DNA from: Erysipelotrichaceae bacterium
GTDB taxonomy: Bacteria > Bacillota_I > Bacilli_A > Erysipelotrichales > Erysipelotrichaceae
Length of the DNA: 64,000 bases
Assembly: GCA_017428765.1 (NCBI GenBank)
Contig: JAFRQF010000013.1
Span: 16,038-80,037, forward strand
Direction: 5' to 3'
A program made the translations under genes and the position numbers. The notes under the pieces were generated by a model, which saw nothing but the letters and a program-made list of their open reading frames with translations, did not search any database and had not been told where the DNA came from. This document shows positions 8,608 to 16,667 of this stretch, in pieces. The number at the start of each line of letters is the position of its first letter. Positions within the stretch are counted from its first letter, which is position 1.

Positions 8608-9876
8608 ATGCCATATCAGACAGTAAAAGGAACGTATGATCTCTTGCCTGATCAGATGGTCCGTTTCAACATGCTGGCGGATCTGTTCCGTCAGTTTCTA
8701 AACCTCTACGGTTACTCGGAGATCAAAACACCGGTCTTTGAATATACCGGGGTGTTCCAGAAGGAAAACGATACTTCCGATATGGTCACCAAAGAGATGT
8801 ATACCTTCTCGCCAAACGGCAAAGATTCTCTGACTCTTCGTCCGGAAGGAACGGCAGGCGTCATCCGCAGCTTCGTTGAAAACAAGATGTATGCGGCCTC
8901 CGAGATGCCGGTGAAGCTGGGTTACATCGAGGAGATGTTCCGTCATGAGCGTCCGCAGAAGGGCAGACAGAGACAGTTCACCCAGATGGGTCTGGAATGT
9001 CTGGGCGACAAGGATCCCCTGATCGATGCGGAAGTCATCGCTTTGGGTTATTTCTATATCAAGACGTTAGGTCTGGAAGGCGTAAAGGTACTCATCAACA
9101 CGCTCGGCGATGCCGAATCCAGACTCGGTTACAAAAAGGATCTGATCGATTATTTTGCGCCGCACAAGGATGAACTGTGCTACGATTGCCAGAACCGTCT
9201 GGAGAAAAATCCGTTAAGGATACTTGACTGCAAGATCGACAGGGATTCCGATCTTGTAAAAAACGCACCGAAGATGAGACTGACGGAGGCTTCCGAAAAA
9301 TACTTTGAAGCCGTAAAACATTATCTGGATGTCTTAGGCGTTCCTTATGAGATCGATGACCGACTGGTGAGAGGCCTCGATTATTATACGGATACCGTCT
9401 TTGAGGTCGTTTCCACCAATGAGGCATCCGGTTCACAGGCGACGATCTTCGGCGGCGGCCGATACGATGAGCTGGTCAGAGAGATGGGCGGTCCGCAGAT
9501 GAGCGGTATCGGCTTTGCGATCGGCGTGGAGCGTCTGATGATCTTGTGCGAGGCGGAAGAGATCTTCGATTTCAAGAAGTCGATCGACTGCTATGTCATC
9601 AATCTGAATGAGGATCCGGATTATGCCTTTGGCATCGCAGAGGAACTCAGATCGAATTCCTTCTCCACGGAGATGGATTACTACCGCCGTTCCCTGAAGG
9701 CACAGTTCCGTTCTTCGGAAAGAAAGAATGCCAGATTCGTACTGATCATCGGCGAAGATGAAGTCAAAGACAATGTCGTCACATTGAAAGATACATTGAC
9801 CAAAGCACAGGAAAGTGTGAAAAGAGAAGAACTGGTCGAACGTCTCGATCAGCTGATGGAGGATTATTATGAATAG
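8608..9876 (+). CDS. hisS: histidyl-tRNA synthetase
   Basis: HisRS charges tRNA-His with histidine. It is a class II enzyme of 422 residues. Motif 2 is in the region EMFRHERPQKGRQRQFTQMG, the histidine-specific stretch is LVRGLDYYTDTVFEVVS, and motif 3 is GIGFAIGVERL. A C-terminal anticodon-binding domain follows. It has a strong Shine-Dalgarno (AAAGGAGG) and is controlled by the T-box leader. Its last 8 bases overlap aspS, which shows co-transcription and probably coupled translation. Confidence 0.98.
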   Translation: MPYQTVKGTYDLLPDQMVRFNMLADLFRQFLNLYGYSEIKTPVFEYTGVFQKENDTSDMVTKEMYTFSPNGKDSLTLRPEGTAGVIRSFVENKMYAASEMPVKLGYIEEMFRHERPQKGRQRQFTQMGLECLGDKDPLIDAEVIALGYFYIKTLGLEGVKVLINTLGDAESRLGYKKDLIDYFAPHKDELCYDCQNRLEKNPLRILDCKIDRDSDLVKNAPKMRLTEASEKYFEAVKHYLDVLGVPYEIDDRLVRGLDYYTDTVFEVVSTNEASGSQATIFGGGRYDELVREMGGPQMSGIGFAIGVERLMILCEAEEIFDFKKSIDCYVINLNEDPDYAFGIAEELRSNSFSTEMDYYRRSLKAQFRSSERKNARFVLIIGEDEVKDNVVTLKDTLTKAQESVKREELVERLDQLMEDYYE

Positions 9877-11611
9877 AGATCACACATGCGGAGAATTAAG
9901 AAAAACAGATGAAGGCAAGCACGTAAAGCTTGCCGGCTGGGTCGCCAAGAGAAGGAACCTGGGTTCGATCGTTTTCATCGACCTGAGAGACCGTTACGGC
10001 ATCACCCAGATCACATTCGATGAGAACCATTCCGATCTTGTCAAAGATGTCAGGAATGAATATGTCATCGAAGTGCAGGGAACCGTCGGCGTCAAAGAGA
10101 ATCCGAATCCGAAACTGGCGACCGGCGAGATCGAAGTCATCGCCGATTCCTGCAGGGTCTTATCGGCTGCCAAGACGACACCGATGATCATTGCCGATGA
10201 GACCGATGCCTTGGAGGATCTCAGGCTCAAATACAGATACCTGGATATCCGCAGGAATCCGATCAAAGAAAAGCTCTTATTGAGAGACAAGGTCACGACG
10301 ATCGTAAGAAGAGTCTTGCATGAAGATGATTTCGTGGAAGTCGAAACTCCGATCCTTTCCAAGTCGACACCGGAAGGCGCAAGAGACTATCTTGTCCCGT
10401 CGAGACTTTACAAAGGACGTTTCTACGCTCTGCCGCAGTCTCCGCAGCAGTACAAGCAGCTGTTGATGATCGGCGGTATGGACCGTTACTTCCAGATCGC
10501 AAGGTGTTTCCGTGATGAGGACCTGCGTGCCGACAGACAGCCGGAGTTCACACAGATCGATATGGAGATGTCTTTTGCGGATGAGGAAGATATCTTTGCA
10601 GAAGTCGAAAAAGTCATGAAGGCCATCTTCAAAGAGACCAAGGGCGTCGAAGATCTGCAGTTCCCGCGCATCCGATATGTCGATGCCATGGATAAATACG
10701 GTTCCGACAAGCCGGATCTTCGTTTTGATAATCCGATGGTCAATGTTACCGAACTGTTTAAGGATTCCGCTTTTGCCGTATTCAAGAACGCTGTCGAGGA
10801 AGGAAAGGCGATCAAGGCTCTGGTCTTCCATAATGCCTGCGATAAGCTTTCCCGCAAGAAGTTCGATGAACTCAATGAATTCGTCAAGGTCTATAAGGCA
10901 AAGGCGCTTGCGTATCTGAAATATGACAAGGATGAATTCTCCGGTTCCGTCAACAATGCTTTGCCGCAGGAAGAAAAGCTCGCTTTGAAGGACTTCCTGA
11001 AGCTTGAAAACGGCGATGTGGTACTGATGGTCGCCGATAAGAAGGCAGTTGCTGAAGTTGCTTTAGGCGCTGTCAGGAAGAAACTGGGTGAGGAACTCGG
11101 TCTGATCGATCACAATAAGTACTGTTTCGAATGGATCACCGAATTCCCGATGTATGAATATTCGGAAGAAGAAAACAGATGGGTCTCCGCACACCATCCG
11201 TTCACCGCACCGAGAGACGAGGATGTCGACAAGCTGATGTCCGATCAGGCAAACTGCTACTCAAGAGCGTATGACCTGGTCCTCAACGGGTATGAACTTC
11301 TTTCCGGTTCGGTCAGGATCCACGATTCGCAAATGCAGGCCAAAGTCTTCGATGCTTTAGGTCTGAGCAAGGAACAGATCAGAAACAAGTTCGGTTTCTT
11401 CATCGAAGCCTTCGAATACGGTGCTCCGCCTCACTGCGGGGTAGGCATCGGTCTGGAAAGACTGGTCATGATCCTCAGCGGTACCGACAATATCAAGGAT
11501 GTCGTTGCCTTCCCGAAGACGGCCAGCGCATACTGTCTGATGTCTGATGCGCCGAACTACGTCGATCAGGATCAGCTCGATTTCCTGTCCCTGGAGATAC
11601 GTAAGGATTAG
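9869..11611 (+). CDS. aspS: aspartyl-tRNA synthetase, bacterial type
   Basis: A 580-residue class II synthetase with the bacterial layout: N-terminal OB-fold anticodon domain (about 1-110), catalytic core with motif 2 FRDEDLRADRQPEFTQIDME, a GAD insertion domain in the middle (about 290-420), and motif 3 GVGIGLERLVMILSG. Its length matches the bacterial-type enzyme rather than the shorter archaeal type. It is the second gene of the hisS-aspS T-box operon. Whether it also charges tRNA-Asn cannot be judged from this window. Confidence 0.98.
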   Translation: MNRDHTCGELRKTDEGKHVKLAGWVAKRRNLGSIVFIDLRDRYGITQITFDENHSDLVKDVRNEYVIEVQGTVGVKENPNPKLATGEIEVIADSCRVLSAAKTTPMIIADETDALEDLRLKYRYLDIRRNPIKEKLLLRDKVTTIVRRVLHEDDFVEVETPILSKSTPEGARDYLVPSRLYKGRFYALPQSPQQYKQLLMIGGMDRYFQIARCFRDEDLRADRQPEFTQIDMEMSFADEEDIFAEVEKVMKAIFKETKGVEDLQFPRIRYVDAMDKYGSDKPDLRFDNPMVNVTELFKDSAFAVFKNAVEEGKAIKALVFHNACDKLSRKKFDELNEFVKVYKAKALAYLKYDKDEFSGSVNNALPQEEKLALKDFLKLENGDVVLMVADKKAVAEVALGAVRKKLGEELGLIDHNKYCFEWITEFPMYEYSEEENRWVSAHHPFTAPRDEDVDKLMSDQANCYSRAYDLVLNGYELLSGSVRIHDSQMQAKVFDALGLSKEQIRNKFGFFIEAFEYGAPPHCGVGIGLERLVMILSGTDNIKDVVAFPKTASAYCLMSDAPNYVDQDQLDFLSLEIRKD

Positions 11612-11614
11612 TAC

Positions 11615-11653
11615 GGTTAGCCTTTACTAACCTCTGATACCGCATGGTATAAT
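11615..11653 (+). promoter_or_regulatory. inverted repeat and promoter upstream of the ferredoxin gene
   Basis: GGTTAG (11615-11620) and CTAACC (11627-11632) form a perfect 6-bp inverted repeat with a 6-base loop and no T-run after it. TATAAT is at 11648-11653. The candidate -35 (TTTACT or TTACTA, 11623-11629) lies inside the repeat. The repeat may be an operator or a weak transcript end for aspS. Confidence 0.55.
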
Positions 11654-11681
11654 TATTTTGGTTTTAAAGGAGGGTTTGTTT

Positions 11682-11855
11682 ATGCCAGTAAAAGTTGATC
11701 GTGATTTATGTATCGGCTGTGGTGCATGCACAGGCGTCTGCCCGACCGGTTCTCTGCAACTGGACGATGAAGGCAAGTCTGTCTGCAGCGAAGACACCTG
11801 CATCGATTGCGGTGCTTGTGTTGCAACGTGCCCGGTTAGTGCTTTATCTCTGTAA
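11682..11855 (+). CDS. small 2[4Fe-4S] ferredoxin
   Basis: A 57-residue electron carrier with two CxxCxxCxxxCP clusters (CIGCGACTGVCP and CIDCGACVATCP), each expected to bind one [4Fe-4S] centre. It has its own promoter, a strong Shine-Dalgarno (AAAGGAGGG, spacing about 8) and its own terminator, so it is monocistronic. A pyruvate:ferredoxin oxidoreductase elsewhere in the window (49.7-53.2 kb) would need such a carrier; that partnership is inference. An in-frame upstream start at 11658 is unlikely because it precedes the ribosome-binding site. Confidence 0.95.
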   Translation: MPVKVDRDLCIGCGACTGVCPTGSLQLDDEGKSVCSEDTCIDCGACVATCPVSALSL

Positions 11856-11880
11856 ACCAAGTTCTAAACTTGGTTTTTTA
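11855..11880 (+). terminator. rho-independent terminator of the ferredoxin gene
   Basis: AACCAAGTT (11855-11863), loop CTA, AACTTGGTT (11867-11875), then T-run. A perfect 9-bp stem starting at the stop codon. Confidence 0.9.
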
Positions 11881-11898
11881 TTAGGTTTTCATTACAAT
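11870..11898 (+). promoter_or_regulatory. promoter of miaB overlapping the preceding terminator
   Basis: TTGGTT (11870-11875, in the 3' arm of the terminator), 17-base spacer, TACAAT (11893-11898). The miaB ATG is at 11906, 7 bases after the hexamer, so the mRNA would be essentially leaderless. There is no Shine-Dalgarno. Confidence 0.65.
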
Positions 11899-11905
11899 AG
11901 TAGGT

Positions 11906-13336
11906 ATGAAAAAAGACTATATACTGCCTTCATTGAATGATGCCAGAAAACGTAATAAGGAAACTTCCGAGAAGTTTTCTTTTTCTTTGGATGAGAAATA
12001 TAAAGGCATAGGAAACGATAAAAAATATCACATCATCACACATGGCTGTCAGGCAAACCAACGCGATTCCGAGACGATGGCTGGCCTTCTGGATGCCATG
12101 GGCTATCAGATGTGTGATGAGGCGAAAGATGCGGATGTCATCATCATCAACACCTGTGCCGTAAGACAAGGCGCGGAAGAAAAGGTCTTAGGCGAGATCG
12201 GCGCTTTGAAGCGCTTCAAGAGAGAAAATCCGGATATGATCATTGCGATCGGCGGCTGTATGGCCCAGGAAGAAAAGACGGTCTCTCTGATCATGGAGAA
12301 ATACCGCCAGGTGGACATCATCTTCGGCACACACAACATCACATCTTTGCCGAAGCTGATCTACGATGTCATTTCGGATAAGAAACGCAAGGTCGAGGTC
12401 TATTCCAAGATGGGAGAGATCATCGAACAGGTCCCGGTGACCAGATTCATGTCGCATAAGGCCTGGGTCAATATCATGTACGGCTGCGATAAGTTCTGTT
12501 CGTACTGCATCGTTCCTTATACGAGAGGAAAGGAACGTTCCCGTGATAAGAAGGATATCATCGCGGAAGTGGAAGAACTGGTAAGACAGGGCTATAAGGA
12601 AGTCTGTCTTCTGGGACAGAACGTCAATGCCTATGGCAAAGATCTGAAGATCGATTATACGTTCGGCAATCTTTTAAGCGATGTGGCAAAGACCGGCATC
12701 CCGAGGATCCGTTTCATGACCTCACATCCGTGGGACTTCGATGATACGATGATCGAGGCGATCAAAAACAACCGGAACATCATGCCTTACATCCATCTGC
12801 CGATCCAATCGGGGAATACGCAGATCTTAAAGAAGATGAACAGGCGTTATACGAGAGAAGAATATCTGGCTTTGTTCGATAAGCTCAAAAGGGAGCTTCC
12901 CGGTTTTTCCTTTACGACCGATATCATCGTAGGATTCCCGAACGAATCGGATGAGGCTTTTGAAGATACGCTTTCGGCTGTAAGACATTGCGAATACGAC
13001 AATGCCTTCACTTTCATCTATTCCAAGAGGGAAGGTACGCCGGCCGCCGCGATGGAGGATGCCATCGATCAGAAAACGAAAGAAGAAAGACTGCAGAAGC
13101 TCAATGAGCTCGTGGCTTTCTATGCCAATAAGAACAACCAGCGTTTTGCCGATCAGGTCGTCGAAGTATTGGTCGATGGTCTCAGCAAACGCAATTCCAA
13201 CGTCTACAGCGGCTATACGCCGGAAAACAAGCTCGTCAATTTCACGGGTGAAAACGTCAGAGTCGGTGATATCGTCAAAGTCAAGATCACGCAGGTCATG
13301 TCGTTCTCACTCAACGGCGAGATGGTAAAAGAATAG
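11906..13336 (+). CDS. miaB: tRNA-2-methylthio-N6-dimethylallyladenosine synthase MiaB
   Basis: MiaB is a radical-SAM enzyme that adds a 2-methylthio group to i6A37 of tRNAs reading UNN codons. The 476 residues contain an N-terminal MTTase domain with three conserved cysteines (HGCQANQ, NTCAVRQ, GGCMAQE) for the auxiliary cluster. The radical-SAM cluster C194-x3-C198-x2-C201 (CDKFCSYC) follows, then a C-terminal TRAM domain. The N-terminal extension of about 45 residues is normal for Bacillota MiaB. The start is predicted to be leaderless. Confidence 0.96.
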   Translation: MKKDYILPSLNDARKRNKETSEKFSFSLDEKYKGIGNDKKYHIITHGCQANQRDSETMAGLLDAMGYQMCDEAKDADVIIINTCAVRQGAEEKVLGEIGALKRFKRENPDMIIAIGGCMAQEEKTVSLIMEKYRQVDIIFGTHNITSLPKLIYDVISDKKRKVEVYSKMGEIIEQVPVTRFMSHKAWVNIMYGCDKFCSYCIVPYTRGKERSRDKKDIIAEVEELVRQGYKEVCLLGQNVNAYGKDLKIDYTFGNLLSDVAKTGIPRIRFMTSHPWDFDDTMIEAIKNNRNIMPYIHLPIQSGNTQILKKMNRRYTREEYLALFDKLKRELPGFSFTTDIIVGFPNESDEAFEDTLSAVRHCEYDNAFTFIYSKREGTPAAAMEDAIDQKTKEERLQKLNELVAFYANKNNQRFADQVVEVLVDGLSKRNSNVYSGYTPENKLVNFTGENVRVGDIVKVKITQVMSFSLNGEMVKE

Positions 13337-13432
13337 AAGGTGAAAGCATGAAGAAATGATCTTCTGAAAACTTATGTTCCGCTTCCATAGGTTTTCGTGT
13401 TCCTTGAAAGCGAGGAAGGAGATCATTTTTAC
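13337..13432 (+). promoter_or_regulatory. candidate attenuator leader upstream of the ABC-F gene
   Basis: Two nested inverted repeats fill this gap. The outer stem pairs 13354-13365 with 13417-13428 (9 perfect bp AAATGATCT/AGATCATTT plus three more pairs including one wobble). Its 3' arm contains the Shine-Dalgarno GGAAGGAG of the next gene and is followed by TTTTT. The inner stem pairs GAAAACTTATG (13366-13376) with CATAGGTTTTC (13386-13396), 11 pairs with one wobble. An alternative TTCCT/AGGAA stem (13400-13404 / 13413-13417) competes. A three-codon ORF with its own ribosome-binding site precedes it. This fits ribosome-mediated attenuation, known for antibiotic-resistance ABC-F genes. Confidence 0.7.
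13348..13359 (+). CDS. putative leader peptide (Met-Lys-Lys-stop)
   Basis: ATG AAG AAA TGA, preceded by AGAAGGTG with 5-6 bases of spacing. Its stop codon lies in the 5' arm of the outer attenuator stem, so a ribosome stalled here would disrupt that stem and free the Shine-Dalgarno of the ABC-F gene. Translation is not shown; the inference rests on position and the ribosome-binding site. Confidence 0.45.
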   Translation: MKK

Positions 13433-14944
13433 ATGCTTAAGATCATAGACCTGAAGGTCACTACGAATAAAGGAAGAAAACTCGTTGACAGTTTTTCTTT
13501 TGTTCTGAAACCGGGCGATAAGATCGCCCTGATCGGTGAGGAAGGAAACGGCAAGTCCACGATCCTGAAGATCCTCGCCGGAAAGGATGTTTCTGACTAT
13601 GTCTCGTATTCCGGAACGGTAAGCTGTGATGAAAGGATAGGCTATCTGCCGCAGAGGATACCGGAAGAAGACTTAAATAAGGACGTCATATCCTATATCG
13701 ATGAACAGATCGACTACAGTCATCTGTACTCGCTGCTTTCAAAGATCGATGTTGACGCAGATCTGTTGAGCGACAGGGTCTTAAGGACTCTGTCGGGCGG
13801 CGAGAAGGTGAAGATCGCCATATTGAAGATCCTCTATGAAGATCCGGACATCCTCTTGCTGGATGAGCCGAGCAATGACCTGGACCTCAAGACCCTGTTA
13901 TGGCTGGAGGATTTCATAATAAACACCCGTTTACCTTTGATCTTCGTTTCCCATGACGAAGCTCTTTTGGAAAGCTGTGCCAACGGCATACTGCATCTCG
14001 AACAGCTCAAACGCAAGAGCGAACCGCATATGAGTTTTGCGGCATTAAGCTATGAGGAGTATGTGAGCAGCAGGGATGCCTTCATAAACAGAAACAATAA
14101 GATCGCTGCCAAAGAAAAAGCGCAATACGATAAGCAGCTCGATAAATGGCGCAAGATCTATCAGAAAGTGGAACACAGGCAGAACACCATCTCAAGGGCC
14201 GACCCTCATGGCGGCCAGCTGCTGAAAAAGAAGATGCATGCCGTCAAAGCACAGGGCAGGAACCTTGAAGAAAAGAAAGAACAGCTCAGAAAGCCTTATG
14301 AGCCGGAAGAAGCCATCGATGTCTTCTTCGACGAAGTAGATCTCAACCCGAACAAAGTCATCCTGGATCTTGAACTGCCGCTTCTTCAGATCGAAGAAAA
14401 AGTGTTGGGCAGAGACATAAAGCTCAAGGTGTTCGGCAAGGATAAGATCTGCATCATCGCCGACAACGGCACAGGCAAGTCGACGCTGATGAAAAAGATA
14501 TATGAACTGTTAAAAGACAGGGAAGACATACGTCTTGGCTATATGCCGCAGAACTATTCCGAGATGATGGATATGGATGCTACGGCTGTGGATTTTTTAT
14601 GGGACGGCGTTTCAAAAGACAGCCGAAGCAAGGCTTCTACGCTTCTTGGCACGCTCAAGTTCACCGCCGAAGAAATGGAACATTCCATCGCACATCTTTC
14701 GGAAGGGCAGAAGTGCAAGCTGTTTTTCGCAAAGCTGATCTATGATCATGACGATGTGCTCTTGCTGGATGAGCCGACACGCAATCTTTCGGCTCTGTCA
14801 GGTCCTAAGATCCGCGAGATCCTTTGTGCGTTCAAGGGCTGCATCATAGCGATCAGCCATGACAGGAAGTTCATCGACGAGGTCGCAGACAGCGTCTATG
14901 AACTGAGCGAGTCGGGACTGCGGTGTCTGGATGATGACCTGTAG
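13433..14944 (+). CDS. ABC-F family ATPase (ribosome-associated; possible antibiotic target protection)
   Basis: A 504-residue protein with two ABC domains and no membrane segments, the ABC-F plan. Domain 1: Walker A GEEGNGKST (35-43), signature LSGGEK, Walker B ILLLDEPSNDLDL. A basic linker (about 215-290) joins them. Domain 2: Walker A ADNGTGKST (about 343-351), signature LSEGQKCK, Walker B LLLDEPTRNLS. ABC-F proteins act on the ribosomal E site; some displace antibiotics. The attenuator-like leader favours a drug-inducible protection factor, but the subfamily cannot be fixed from sequence alone. The ATG at 13433 has AAGGAG upstream; an earlier in-frame start at 13397 would lie inside the leader hairpins. 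Confidence 0.88.
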   Translation: MLKIIDLKVTTNKGRKLVDSFSFVLKPGDKIALIGEEGNGKSTILKILAGKDVSDYVSYSGTVSCDERIGYLPQRIPEEDLNKDVISYIDEQIDYSHLYSLLSKIDVDADLLSDRVLRTLSGGEKVKIAILKILYEDPDILLLDEPSNDLDLKTLLWLEDFIINTRLPLIFVSHDEALLESCANGILHLEQLKRKSEPHMSFAALSYEEYVSSRDAFINRNNKIAAKEKAQYDKQLDKWRKIYQKVEHRQNTISRADPHGGQLLKKKMHAVKAQGRNLEEKKEQLRKPYEPEEAIDVFFDEVDLNPNKVILDLELPLLQIEEKVLGRDIKLKVFGKDKICIIADNGTGKSTLMKKIYELLKDREDIRLGYMPQNYSEMMDMDATAVDFLWDGVSKDSRSKASTLLGTLKFTAEEMEHSIAHLSEGQKCKLFFAKLIYDHDDVLLLDEPTRNLSALSGPKIREILCAFKGCIIAISHDRKFIDEVADSVYELSESGLRCLDDDL

Positions 14945-14961
14945 AAGACAGGAAAGTATGC

Positions 14962-14993
14962 TATAATTTTAGATGAATTTTGGAGGAATATAA
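14962..14993 (+). promoter_or_regulatory. extended -10 promoter and six-codon upstream ORF before the ribonuclease J gene
   Basis: TGC-TATAAT with the hexamer at 14962-14967 predicts a start at about 14974. An ATG at 14973 opens a six-codon ORF (MNFGGI, stop TAA at 14991-14993) that contains the Shine-Dalgarno TGGAGGAA of the next gene. Its stop is 3 bases before the GTG start at 14997. It may be fortuitous, or it may couple or limit translation. Confidence 0.5.
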
Positions 14994-14996
14994 TCA

Positions 14997-16667
14997 GTGC
15001 AGAAAATACGTTTAATGGCACTTGGCGGTCTTGACGAAGACGGCAAGAATATGTACCTCGTTGAAATAGACGGAGATATCTTTGTACTGGATGCCGGATT
15101 GAAATATCCCAGCGAGAGCGAACAGCTCGGTATCGAGTACATCATCCCCGATTTTACATATCTGCTAGAACACAAGGACAGGGTCAAGGGTGTCTTCATC
15201 TCCCATGGCCACGATGATGTCATGTCGGCCCTGGGCCATCTGCTTTCACAGATGGATGCGGAGGTCTATGCGACGTCTCTGACCGCAAAGCTGCTTGAAG
15301 AAGAATTCAAGCTGCATAAGCTGAAAAACAAACATATTCACATCATCAAGCGCAACGACACGTTCAAGGTGGCAGGCCATGTCGTCCACACCTTCCCGGT
15401 CATGCAGTCGATCGCGGATGGCGTCGGTTTTGCTTTCGAGACGGATTCCGGCATGATCGTCTATACGTCGGAATTCATCTTTGACTATGATTTTCTCAAT
15501 AAATCATTCTCGATGGATATCAATGCTTTGTCCAATCTCGGACAGAAGAACGTACTGGTCCTGATGTCGGAATCGACCGGTTCCAACCGCAACGGCTACA
15601 CTGCACCGAAGCACAGGATCACCGATCACATCGAACATTACTTTGAGGAATCGGAAAGCCGTCTTCTGATCACACTGTACCGTCAGAACCTCTTCCGCAT
15701 CATGGAAGTCCTTGAACTGGCGGCCAAATACAAGAGGAAGGTCTATTTCTATTCGGAAGAGCACGTCAGACTGCTCAAGATGGTCGATGATCTGGGCTAT
15801 TACAAGATCCCGCGCAACGTCATCATCACCAAGGATGAATATGACAATGACCGCAAGGATGTCGTTGTCGTCGTTTCCGGATCGGGCAACCAGGTCTTCA
15901 AGCTCATGAACAATATCGCGATCGGTGAAGACCATGTGATCGAACTTCGTCCTTCCGATATCGTCATCATCGCTTCTCCGGTCGTACCGGGCACCGAAAA
16001 GGATGCCACGGCAATGGAAAACGATCTGTTCAAAGCAGGCGTTTCGATCGTCAAGCTCAATGCCAAGGAGATCCTTTCCATGCATGCATCGATCGAAGAT
16101 CTGAAGATGATGCTTTATCTCATCCGTCCGAAGTACTATCTGCCGATCAAGGGCGATTATTCCAATCTTGTCAGCAATGCCGATATCGCTGTCGATATGG
16201 GCTATACACCGGATAAGATCATCATATTGGACAACGGACAGTTTGCGACATTTGAAGGCAGCCGTCTGGCTTCGACGTCCGATCAGATCGAACTGGAAGA
16301 CAAGGCGATCGATTCTTCGGATATGCGCAATGTTTCCGGCATGGTCTTAAGAGACAGGGAAAAGCTTTCGACCGATGGCGCGATCATCTGCGGTATCGTT
16401 CTGGATTTCAAGACCAAGAAGATCATCGGCGGACCGGATATCCAGTCCAGAGGCGTCATCTATCTCAAAGACGCCGACCATATCCTGGCGGAGATCGGCA
16501 ACATCCTGATCTCGACGATCGAGAAGAACGTCGAAAACGGCACGTATGAGAACATGCAGGTCAGAATGGAAGCCAGGGAACTGATCTCCCGTTATGTCTT
16601 GAAGACGACCGGAAAGGCTCCGATGATATTGCCTGCCATCGTAGAAATCAATCTGGGTGAAGAATAG
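14997..16667 (+). CDS. rnj: ribonuclease J family protein, J2-like with altered metal ligands
   Basis: A 556-residue metallo-beta-lactamase/beta-CASP ribonuclease of the RNase J family, which processes and degrades mRNA and 5' ends in Bacillota. The metal-binding motif is H70-G-H72-D-D74-V75: the last histidine of the canonical HxHxDH is valine. The later ligands also differ: MSESTGSN (E192, where catalytic paralogues have an aspartate) and PIKGDY (K385, where J1 has a histidine). H363 in SMHASIEDL is kept. This pattern resembles RNase J2, a weakly active partner of J1. The GTG start has GGAGG 10 bases upstream. It overlaps ftsK by 3 bases. Confidence 0.88.
   Translation: MQKIRLMALGGLDEDGKNMYLVEIDGDIFVLDAGLKYPSESEQLGIEYIIPDFTYLLEHKDRVKGVFISHGHDDVMSALGHLLSQMDAEVYATSLTAKLLEEEFKLHKLKNKHIHIIKRNDTFKVAGHVVHTFPVMQSIADGVGFAFETDSGMIVYTSEFIFDYDFLNKSFSMDINALSNLGQKNVLVLMSESTGSNRNGYTAPKHRITDHIEHYFEESESRLLITLYRQNLFRIMEVLELAAKYKRKVYFYSEEHVRLLKMVDDLGYYKIPRNVIITKDEYDNDRKDVVVVVSGSGNQVFKLMNNIAIGEDHVIELRPSDIVIIASPVVPGTEKDATAMENDLFKAGVSIVKLNAKEILSMHASIEDLKMMLYLIRPKYYLPIKGDYSNLVSNADIAVDMGYTPDKIIILDNGQFATFEGSRLASTSDQIELEDKAIDSSDMRNVSGMVLRDREKLSTDGAIICGIVLDFKTKKIIGGPDIQSRGVIYLKDADHILAEIGNILISTIEKNVENGTYENMQVRMEARELISRYVLKTTGKAPMILPAIVEINLGEE

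Noticed and set aside
13374..13448. 24-codon frame inside the ABC-F leader, overlapping the start of that gene
   Set aside because: No ribosome-binding site and it is mostly within hairpins; not clearly translated, unlike MKK at 13348.
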